From Hydractinia symbiolongicarpus (lineage: Eukaryota; Cnidaria; Hydrozoa; Anthoathecata; Hydractiniidae), in the NCBI RefSeq assembly GCF_029227915.1, contig NC_079878.1:16430001-16494000 (forward strand): a stretch of DNA of 64,000 nucleotides. The letters are read 5' to 3'. This document shows, piece by piece, positions 55,704 through 64,000 of the stretch. A program made the position numbers and the translations under genes. Numbering within the stretch: position 1 is the stretch's first letter; every line of letters begins with the position of its first letter. Under the pieces are notes generated by a model. The model searched no databases. It saw only the letters and a list, made by a program, of their open reading frames with translations, and was not told the origin of the DNA.

Positions 55704-58700
55704 TTATTCAGTACAGATACGTTTTCGATTAGTGTTTTCTTGGCCATAAAGAAGTACTCGCACTAGGTTTTCATCAGAAAAATTCGAAATATCACCAATT
55801 ATTTCTATAATATTATCAAGAAGGAGTTTTCTTTGGTTGCCATAAAAACTACAGCGCAAGAGGAAGTGAGACGTGGTTTCTAATTCTAAAAGTCCACAAT
55901 TACATAAAGGAACAAGCGTATCAGCGAAGTTATGCCGATGCTTATGGTCCTTTAGTTGACTCATACTAACTCTTAAACGTGTTAACAATTTCAAACCAAA
56001 AGAGTCCATTATATTATAAATAGGAGAAGGTTTTGGGCGAATAAACTTGAGAATGGATTTTTTAAACAAGGGCAAAGAATCTAATTCCCTGATTGCTACA
56101 TCGAGTTTGTTCCATTCATTTATCGAGTACGGGAAAAAAGAATTTGCAAAGTAGTTACTCCGTGATGGTATGCGATTAAATAAATTTCTACGAAAAACAC
56201 TACGCGAACACACATAACCAGGCAAAATATCATTGAGATACTGAGGAGCATCTCCACTTGCAATTTTATAAAATAAGCATAACCTACGATACCATCGCCT
56301 ATCACGGAGACTTTCTAGACCTAGTTCTTGGTAAATTTTCTCCCTTGATGTCCCCCTTATAGTACCTGTTATTGGTAGAGCAGCATTATATTGAACAGAT
56401 TCGATCTTACTACAGAAGGTATCATTATGCGGTGGTTATAAATTACATCCGCATAATCGAGATGAGGGCGCACAAATGACCTGTACATCGTAACAAGAGC
56501 GCTTCTGGGTAGGCTGCCGTAAAGTTGTTTGATAAGACCAATACCTCTATTAGCTTTGGCAATCTTTTCATTTAAATGATGATCAAAGGCTAATTTCCCA
56601 TCAAGTGTTAGACCAAGGTACAACTAAAACAGGGGCATTGTTGAAAATAAGTGGGGGTTGGATTTTGGGAGTTCTTTTTTTAGAGAAAACAAATTCTGAA
56701 GCCTGTTTTTTGAGGTCTGGGTTAAATGACATTTTCCACTGATGAGCCCACATATTAATGGCATCGAGGTCCCCGTTTAAATCATTACAAGACTTTTCAA
56801 TAGAAGTTACAATAGAAAACAAGGACGTGTCATTAGCAAATAACTTGGTTGAAGAGACTAAGTTATTAGGTAGATCATTAATATAAATAAGAAATAACAA
56901 TGGACCCAAAACGGACCCCTGAGGAACGCCGGCAAGTACATCCTTCCACGTCGAATGTTGCCCGTTGAGAACAACCCGTTGTTGACGATTTTTTAGATAG
57001 TTTTCAAGAACACTAAAAAGTTCTCCCTGAACACCATAACTTTTTAGCTTGAAAAGAAGGCCATCATGCCAAACTTTGTCAAACACTTTAGACGTATCAA
57101 GAAATACGCCTCTAGTTTCAAGAGAGTTCTTTCCATCAAAAGCTTTATAAATTTCATGAGTAATTGCCACAAGTTGATTGACACAGGAATCTCCAGGTCT
57201 GAATCCGGATTGCTTATCTGTAAAGATATTATTACTCTGAAAGTAATTGAAAAGGTTATTAAAAATAACTTTTTCAAAAACTTTCCCAAAGATTGGCAGT
57301 AGTGATATAGGTCTATAGTTATTAACTTGCTGCTTGCTTGACTTTTTGTGAACAGGAACAATATTTCCTTTTTTCCAGTTTTCGGGAAAAGTTCCTGACT
57401 TGAGGGCGTTTTTAAAGATGGCTGACAAATAGAGATAGAGATAGAGTCAAAACCATGCGCCTTGTTGGGATTGAGATCTTTCAAAATCTTCGATATATCA
57501 TCATTGTTTAAAACAACTTTAGATATGTTATGATTAGTAAAGAGAGAAAATGGAGGCAAAGTACTGCTGTTCGTTAAAGTACAGCATTGACTAGAAAAAT
57601 ATTCATTAAAAAAATTAGCTTTTTTTTGAAAGTCAGTTCCAAGTTTATCTTCAACCAATAATGGGAGAATTACAGGTGTTTTTGACCTTCCCATAAACCG
57701 ATTTAAAATTGACCAATACGCTTTGGAAGATGTTATGAAGATGTTCAGTTTGTGGCCAAGATTTAAGTTACGAGAAGCGAGAAGCGATCAGGTTATAAAA
57801 GCGACTACTGTGCTCATCGAGAACATTTTTGTCTTCCCGTTTCATACCCTTAGAGATGTATTTCTTGTATAACCGATTTTTACGACGTAAAGCTATTTTT
57901 ATATCATTTGTCATCCAGGGAGAGTCTTTAGCTTTACAAGTTTTTAATTCGTGAGGTATAAAATTCCGAAAAATATTTAGGAGAGTTTCAGTGAAAAGCT
58001 CAACTTGTTGTTAGCAAAGGCTCCATGCCAATCAAACCGATCAATACTTAGCCTAATAAGATTAACTCTAGCTTCTTTAAATTGCCATACTCCTCTTTTA
58101 AAAGGCGGAGGCCGAAATACTTTAAATTTAATTTTACCAAAAATAATTTGATGATGACAAGTTTTAGACGGGGATGGAAGAACACCACTTTCCAAAACGA
58201 GGTTTGGTTGTGTGGTGAAAAAAGATCAATGCAAGAGGGGGATTTATTCGGCTCGAAATTAGTAGGTTGATGAATGAGCTGGGTATAGCTGTAAAAAGTG
58301 GAAATGTCATTCAGCATCAAACCACATTGATTGTTTATTCCATCAGGCCACCAGCTTGTGCATTTCGCGTTAAAATCACCAAGAATAAAACACCCTATGG
58401 GATTCTCCAAGGCCATGTTATGGCATGTGGTTTCAAATTTTTGACAAAACATTTCTCTTTCCTCTTCAGATTCATTTGGAGAACGATACATACACGAAAC
58501 AAAACATTTCGACTTTTTAACTTTGATTTCAACTACGCATTGGTCAAGAGTAGAAATATCGTCGCTCCTAGTCAAAGGTAGGCCTTCCTTGTAATATACG
58601 CAAACACCTCCACGTTTAATGTTACCGGGGAAATCACACCTTATCATAGCCCTGGAGCTTCAGCCTTTGATCATCACTGAAACAACTAGAATCCCAAAAG

Positions 58701-58855
58701 GTTTCGGACAAGCAAATAATATCAAAACTATGAACGGCATTAAGAGCTTCAAGTAGTGACACTTTTATAAAATTTTGAGCAGCAAGTCCATTTAAGTTCC
58801 AATGGCACACTGTGATTGGCTCAGTTATAGGACCAGGATTTACCTCTATATCTCC
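55704..58855 (-). pseudogene. LINE ORF2: endonuclease and reverse transcriptase
   Basis: The AP endonuclease spans about 58828-58048: VCHWNLNGLAAQNF, IICLSETFWDS, RGGVCVYYKEGLPL and FILGDFNAK (catalytic GDFNA). Reverse transcriptase spans 57428-56601 with NYRPISLLPIFGKVFEK, GVFLDTSKVFDKVW and AGVPQGSVLGPLLF; the catalytic box reads FANDTSLF, where FADD is expected. C-terminal parts are at 56623-55704, with YLGLTLDGKLAFDHH and a terminal CNCG...H...C zinc knuckle. Several frameshifts break it. The altered FADD box also suggests loss of polymerase activity. Confidence 0.88.
58829..58855 (-). other. 2A ribosome-skipping motif before LINE endonuclease
   Basis: Codons for GDIEVNPGP, followed directly by ITEPITVCHWNLNG of the endonuclease. 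All invariant 2A residues are present. Upstream, a Leu-rich stretch (RLLILLG) sits in a frame offset by one base, consistent with loss of one G from the adjacent G-run. Confidence 0.85.
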
Positions 58856-59372
58856 CCCAATAAAATAAGTAACCTACAATGTGGTATAAAGACACCTAGC
58901 TGCAGCCAAAATAGATATCTACAGAGAACACGTGCAAGGTGTCTAGAAGCTTCCACCCGATAGGCGATGGCGTAAATAATCAATCGTAACAAATTTTTTG
59001 AAATAAAACAAAAGCAGAGGCAGCCATATTGCAAAAATTTTGAAAAATTTACTCCTAGAAATGATAAAAATCAATAACTTGCAGTGCCGTAACCACGAAT
59101 TTCGTTTTTTTTGGGGGGGGGGGAGCAGCCTAGTTTCAGTGTCTAAGGAGGCCCCACCATGATTGGGGCCGACGGGCCAAGAAAATTTTTGAATTTTGAG
59201 TGCGCTAGATTGGCTAAAACAGCCTTTTTGAGAGTACTTTTTAAAGAAATTTAATCACTAGAAATCACGAAAATAAAGGAAAATACAGACAATTGCTCCA
59301 GTTTTCTGAGTTTTTTTTTTAAATCAGGGAACAAACGTTTACATAAATTTCATGAACAAAAGACTAAAAATG

Positions 59373-61808
59373 TTATCTATTGTAATAGCCAAAAGTTTCT
59401 ATTCTGCTTTGGTGTTTATCGATAAATTCATCTCCTATTTGAGTTAAATCCATTTTGTCAACGAAATCAGTATGAATATGGAGGACCATCAAATTGTTCA
59501 AACGTAAATTCGTGGTTGTTGATCTAAGGTACGTTTTGACTCGTTTCAAAGCAGAAAACGATCTTTCGCTGACGACGTTTGTGGACGGCATTACCAACAA
59601 CAATTTCGCTATTTTGACAACTTCACTTAGAAGAGTTCTTTGAGATTGATCAAAACTTTGTAACAGCTTGATTAGATCGGTTACTTTGAATTTCTCTTTG
59701 TCGTAACCAAGGTTGGATGCGATGACTGGGAGTAGCGGTATTTGGACTTTAGCAAGTGACTCGTTGATATCTCCTTCGTAGAAACGACAAACTGCTTTTA
59801 GATGACTTTCCCATTCCTGACCAGTGATCGATTTTAAAAGAACTTCCTGTAAATTGACGTATGTCTTGTAATCAGGTTGATCGAATCTTTGTTGGATGTA
59901 GTTAATAACTAGATCGAAAGTTTCAAAGTAAACGTGGCGATAGTGATCTTTGGCAGTGTCATGAAAATGATATGTTTCAGGAGGGCCATCTGATACTTTG
60001 TTAAAATAATCTGGCATCTTTCTTTTTCGTGGAAGTTTAGGATCAGATACTCCGAGTTGTGATTTCCAGACAAGAACTCGCTCCCAAAATAGCTCAAACA
60101 ATTCGTTGCTTCTGATCTTCTCTAACACAGCTAAGACTTCCGACACCCGTTGCTGTCCCTCTGCTGCCGAAATATCTCCTTGGAGAGACCTGCTAAGATT
60201 ATCTGTATGTTTCAATAGGGTTTCACCAAGACAACAGCAGAAGACAAAATTAAAACTAGACATAACAGTCATTACTCTGTTGATTCTCGCTCTCATATCT
60301 GGAAGCTTAACATTCGATAATGACCATGTCCAAAGCTCCATTAATTCCTTATGGTTTTCAAGAAAGAATTCAAGAACCTCACTTCGCACAGTCCATCGTG
60401 TAGGAGAAAACTCATGGACCGACTTGGATTCATTTCCTGTTGCTTCTCTGATATTCTTTAATTGTGTGTCTCTCTTTGGCGATTTTTTGACAAGTTTACA
60501 TATTTCATAGGCAGTTCCAAACGCTTTTTTAAGTTCAGGGATTTCTTTTATCACATCGCCAACAGCTAAATTCAAAGCATGTCCGTAACAGTGAGTGTAC
60601 AAACATTTTTCATTCAACGATTTGATTTGGGTAGCAACTCCAGATCTGTGACCAGCCATGGATGCAGCTCCATCATAACATTGGCCGCGAGCATTTTCTA
60701 ATTTCAAGTTCATTCGTAAAAGAATATCTTTGATTAAAAAAACGATTTGGTCAGCACTAGTATCAGGTAGTGGATGGAGGCCAATGAACTCCTCGTGAGC
60801 CTGTAATTCATCATCAACCCACCGAATGCAAATGACAAGTTGTTCCGTATTTGAGACATCCCCTGTTTCATCTGCAAGGATTGTGAAAATCTCAGCTGAC
60901 TGAATATTTTTTGCAATGTCACGTAAAATACTAAGTGCTTCCATTCGCAGCATTTCGTTTTGAATAGCCGGTGACGTGTAGTTTTGCTTTTTTGCAAGCC
61001 ATGCACTCAGTTCCTTATCATCTTCACATCGGAGTAAAAATAACTGGTGGAAGTTCGAATTCAACTCGCTGTGTGTTTCCTCATCCCAATTGCCTCTAAA
61101 CGGAAGTGATTGTCGCCCTAGATATCGAACGCTTTGCAACAGTTTTAACAGCATTCGTCTATTCCTTTCCTTTGTGGCTGCAAGATTATCTACCATGATT
61201 TCACCAATGTCCTTTGATGTACCTGGCGCAGTAATCAGTCTTTCAGTGGCTTCTTTATGGGATTCGCTACATTCGTGTTTAGAAAATCCTCTTCCAGATT
61301 CAAGCGCCTTTTTCCAATTTCGGTAGCCGGTTTCAGTAAAAACTGTCTCTGCTTTTGTTGCAGAAATCATGCTTTTTCTAAGAGCACTGAGACAAGTAAA
61401 GCAGAAAGCAGCGTCTTTATTTTGGTCGTAATGTAACCAGAGGAACTTGTCAAACCATGTTGGGTTAAACGATCTTTGTTTCGGATCTTTACCAAACGTT
61501 GTTTTTGGAAAACTCAAAGAACGAGGTTGGTTCGGTTTAGATGGATCACTCGTTGTTTCCTTAAAATTATTCTCCGGGTTTGTTGGTGCTGTCGTTGTAG
61601 GTGTCGTCGTTGTAGGTGTTGTTGTTGCTTCTTCGTTTGTTCGTCTGAAAAGCAAAACAAGTGTAAAGGTTGCTTGGATAACAGTTATGGGATGAATTAA
61701 AAAGCAGTGGTGGGGTTAACAAAGTAATTAAATATTTATTTATTAATAAGTCACTTACTTTTCAGGTCTAATGAGCCATTTTGATAAATCACTTGTTTTC
61801 TTCGGCAT
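59373..61808 (-). CDS. hAT transposase (TTF finger, DUF4371, hAT dimerisation), intact
   Basis: Exon 1 is 61759-61808 (MPKKTSDLSKWLIRPEK) with donor GTAAGT. The intron is 114 bp. Exon 2 is 59373-61644 after TTTTCAG, and the join restores a Lys codon and continues RTNEEATTT, giving 773 residues without stops. Order: a Thr/Pro-rich linker; a TTF-like zinc finger (WFDKFLWLHY, FCFTCLSA); the RNase-H-like core with ILADETGDVSN, QCYDGAASMAG and CYGHALNLAVG; and the C-terminal SERSFSALKRVKTYLRST dimerisation block. The enzyme acts in the nucleus on the 15-bp ends. It is full length for the family and potentially active. Confidence 0.93.
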
Positions 61809-62231
61809 TTTCACATTTTTTTAAATTAGTCTGTTACTTTGTTAATTCTATATTCTTACACGTTTTTTTTTTTTTTTTTTTTGAAGTCAGTCCAACTCGT
61901 TCTCGTCTTCTCACAAACACTATTTTCAGAATGTAGTTTCCATCCAATTTCATCATCATTTTCATGCAGCAAACACGATCAGAATGTAGTTTCCATCCAA
62001 TTTCATCATCATTTCCATGCAGCAAGTATAAGAGTCACGCGTTTTAAATAAATAAAAGAGTGGAAATCGGTTATAAATCATTCTAACAAGTGTTTAGTTT
62101 GTTTATATAAAACCAATGGTCTTTAGACATAAGACAAAACGTTTTTCTTAACTTGTCATAACCATCTTTGAAAAAATTATTGGGGGGGGGCCGGGCCCCC
62201 CTGCCCCCCCCCCCCGGTGGTTACGGCACTG
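61809..62231. other. 5' untranslated and subterminal part of the hAT
   Basis: Contains a 55-bp tandem duplication (TCAGAATGTAGTTTCCATCC and CAATTTCATCATCATTT at about 61928 and 61980), a T-run, and a G/C homopolymer hairpin next to the terminus. The duplicated motif may serve as subterminal transposase binding sites or a promoter region. Confidence 0.6.
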
Positions 62232-62430
62232 AACTTGATATAACGACAGGACAAATCAGAAAGCAAAAGAGACAAATTACACACCACAAGAGAAAAATAC
62301 ATATAAAATTATAAAATATCTTTTTTATAAGATTCTCGTTAGTCTGGAGTTCTTTTCTAGCAGCAACTTTAGTTAAGGCACAATTAAAACTCCCAACCTC
62401 TATACGCCATTGATTGTTACTTATCGGCAT
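62232..62430 (-). pseudogene. N-terminal part of LINE ORF2 cut off by the hAT
   Basis: ATG at 62428-62430. MPISNNQWRIEVGSFNCALT is followed by a strongly hydrophobic segment, FICIFLLWCVICLFCFLICP, which then runs into the hAT terminus. The NQWRIEVGSFN block resembles AYRATIGSFYN at the start of the 2A ORF at 12639. A 2A motif follows beyond the hAT. Confidence 0.65.
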
Positions 62431-62676
62431 GGCAACAAAAACATCCTTCTTGAAAACAATAGCAATACATCAAATATACCTTCACTTAATAAAAATAACC
62501 CATTAGTTAATAAATTAGAAAAAATAAATATTTCAAAATTAATTACACAAATAAACAGGACATAAAGTATCGCAAAAATAATGAAACGGTAATCCGAAAA
62601 CCCGTAAGGAAATATAAACTATAATGAGGAAAAATATTTACTAACACAAATGAGGTAATAACGAATCAAAATGCTT

Positions 62677-63379
62677 CTACAACTTAGCCATTTGACTTTT
62701 GAGTTCTGATTCGCTGTTGAAATGATAAAACTTCCCTACCTTCGAACAAATGGCAAGGGAACAGTTAATGTCGGCGAACATGAATTTAATTTTATCATGA
62801 CCATTACACAACTCTCTTGCCAATATTAAGAGTTTAAGACGTCGTTCTGTTAGGTCAACTGTGACACTAAAGGGTGGTTTCTCCTCGTCATTCTTACGCC
62901 TTGGTCTTGCTTTGAAAAAGATTAGCCTGTCACTCCAGCTTCTGAATTTAACTATTATGGGCTGAAAAGTTTTATCACCCTTTTTAAATTTCTTTCCAAC
63001 CCCGTGTGTTCTGTCAATCGCATTTTTTTCAAAATCGGGATTGACATCACAATAACACTTCTCTACTTTACCCATTACATTTTCTTTCTCTTCACATTCT
63101 GCTTCAGTACTGCTCATTGTCATCGATTTTAATCATTAGATTATCTATGGTCGACGCTTGCACCTCAAGCGTCGATTCCAATGTCTTAATCTTTTCATCT
63201 TGTTTTCTAAGACAGTCGTCAATTTTATCCAGCACTTCTGTTTTGAAAGCGGTAAGTGCGTTTTCAAAAGATTCTTGCGTTGCAAGAGGGCGAATGAGAT
63301 TAGCAAAATATTCTTTAATTTCTTCAGTTAGGGTTGATTCATTTGTTGAAGGTGTTTCATTCGCACTTTGAAAAGCCAT
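62677..63379 (-). pseudogene. LINE ORF1 (coiled coil, RRM-like, C-terminal domain)
   Basis: The first part (63379-63104) is a coiled coil: KQDEKIKTLESTLEVQASTI ending KIDDNEQY. After a frame change and an apparent small deletion, the second part (63123-62677) has AIDRTHGVGKKF, IIVKFRSWSDRLIFFKARP and VTVDLTERRLKLLILARELC, matching L1-type ORF1 proteins (Transposase_22). These bind RNA and act as nucleic-acid chaperones in the retrotransposition particle. It is broken by the frame change. Confidence 0.8.
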
Positions 63380-63674
63380 TTGTTATCTCGTGATAACCAT
63401 GTAAAAACCAGGTCACGTTTGTGTATTCAATGTAGTGAGAATATTCAAAAAATGTTTTGACAAATAAGAATATAAACACACAAAAAACGTCCACTTTTTG
63501 CCACGAAAACAACAAAAATGCTATCACCAATTCGCCATACAATAACAAGTTACATTTCCATACGGTTTTTTAAGTTTTAAGACATTTTTTCACAAGTTTT
63601 AAGCATAATTCCGTTTTTTAAAATCAAGAGCACGAGCACACGTCTGCTCGCTAAGAGGCTCGATTTGATTTAAA

Positions 63675-63726
63675 AATCTGGTCCCCACATGGGGTCAGCC
63701 GGTACAATGCCATTGTAGTACCGGCA
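63675..63726. repeat. Two adjacent hairpins ahead of the terminal ORF
   Basis: CCCCACATGGGG (about 63683-63694) is a short palindrome. GCCGGTACAATG (63698-63709) pairs with CATTGT and ACCGGC (63711-63725) with a 3-nt bulge. The second hairpin ends one base before the ATG at 63727. This may be an element terminus or a regulatory structure. Confidence 0.65.
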
Positions 63727-64000
63727 ATGAGTCTTGATTTCGAAGAGTACACTGATTGGGTTGCGAAGTATCGCCGAATCTGGTCAAAGATCGAAGAGTT
63801 GATATCTGAGCAATTGACGACAGAGCCCGTGAAAAAGGATCGTTACGTGAACGCCAAGCTTAAATACTATAAGGATGCAATAACAACTAAATTCCACGGT
63901 ACGATGAACCCTGCCAAGCCAGTGCCATCCTGGCTATTTCATCGGTGTATGTGCAAGGCGAAAACTACTACCCTCGGGCACATATTACGGAGTGTCGATA
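63727..64000 (+). CDS. Unrecognised ORF running off the window
   Basis: ATG at 63727. MSLDFEEYTDWVAKYRRIWS is followed by EPVKKDRYVNAKLKYYKDAI. After KFHG the frame turns atypical (CMCKAKTTTLGHI). A one-base shift there gives a more natural continuation (SAILAISSVYVQGENYYPRA) that is open to the window edge, so a one-nucleotide deletion or error near 63901 is likely. Base composition is richer in GC than the surroundings. It may belong to the same element as compact ORFs 1-3, from which it is separated by the LINE. The function is unknown. Confidence 0.45.
   Translation, partial: MSLDFEEYTDWVAKYRRIWSKIEELISEQLTTEPVKKDRYVNAKLKYYKDAITTKFHGTMNPAKPVPSWLFHRCMCKAKTTTLGHILRSVD

Larger units (their letters stand above)
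59082..62231 (-). mobile_element. Structurally complete hAT transposon
   Basis: It starts CAGTGCCGTAACCAC at 59082 and ends with the inverse, GTGGTTACGGCACTG, at 62231: 15-bp terminal inverted repeats. A direct AACTTG lies immediately outside each end (59076-59081 and 62232-62237), a 6-bp target-site duplication. Homopolymeric G/C runs lie just inside both ends. The single gene is intact and spliced. The element is inserted in the LINE between its ORF2 start and its 2A motif. Length is 3150 bp. Confidence 0.92.
55475..63600 (-). mobile_element. APE-type LINE with ORF1, 2A peptide and ORF2, split by a hAT
   Basis: Minus-strand order: ORF1 (63379-62677), start of ORF2 (62430-62232), hAT insertion (62231-59082), then 2A motif, endonuclease and reverse transcriptase (58855-55704). 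A run of T at about 55461-55474 on the plus strand corresponds to a poly(A) tail at the 3' end. The 5' boundary is unclear (between 63380 and 63680). Without the hAT the element is about 5 kb. Frameshifts in ORF1 and ORF2 indicate inactivity. Confidence 0.8.

Overview
This is eukaryotic, AT-rich, intron-containing DNA dominated by transposable elements. The mixture of OTU/DUF4371-type hAT elements, APE-type LINEs with 2A peptides, PIF/Harbinger and Gypsy relics, and abundant GCTAGC/TAGCTAGC-type low-complexity sequence suggests a marine invertebrate, most likely a cnidarian (hydrozoan). That assignment is an inference; no rRNA or mitochondrial marker is present. There are no bacterial operons, CRISPR arrays or rRNA genes.

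Layout. 1-10.2 kb is repeat-dense: dispersed duplications, a four-unit ~0.73-kb head-to-tail tandem array rich in TGACGTCA motifs (5295-8081), hairpin repeats, and a ~150-bp inverted-repeat pair at about 0.9 and 9.8 kb. 11-20 kb (minus strand) holds a broken OTU-domain/hAT transposon. It is interrupted by a ~3-kb insertion block (containing a 2A-peptide ORF followed by an OTU domain, a 348-bp MITE and a tRNA-like sequence) and by a 745-bp piggyBac-like MITE with TTAA duplications. The 5' part of this transposon is present twice as a 1645-bp tandem duplication. 20.1-20.8 kb is another copy of the tandem-array repeat, carrying a small poly(A) retro-insertion. 21.7-24.5 kb is a decayed LINE.

The host genes I can support are: the last two coding exons of PEX5, the peroxisomal PTS1 receptor (24593-25348, +); a complete four-exon SIS-domain sugar-phosphate isomerase-like gene (34816-36754, +); and a claudin-like tetraspan gene or pseudogene (54124-54802, -). 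Between PEX5 and the SIS gene there are only MITE-like repeats, an unrecognised decayed coding stretch and a THAP-domain fragment.

41.7-47.8 kb is a Ty3/Gypsy pol relic split by a 3'-truncated member of the OTU-hAT family. 49.5-53.7 kb holds two palindromes, a short ORF of a possible cysteine-protease-like family, an RPA-like OB-fold/zinc-ribbon exon and a PIF/Harbinger relic. 54.8-55.5 kb carries three tiny plus-strand ORFs separated by only 5 nt each, an arrangement atypical of animal genes. They abut the 3' end of a LINE (about 55.5-63.6 kb, minus). A structurally complete hAT transposon (59082-62231, 773-aa spliced transposase, TIRs and target-site duplication) is inserted inside that LINE, upstream of its 2A peptide. 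A further unrecognised ORF begins at 63727 behind two hairpins and runs off the window.

The most interesting leads are the intact hAT, the shared N-terminal 2A module in two different elements, the OTU-transposase fusion, the USP-like/RPA-like/palindrome region, and the compact ORF cassette.
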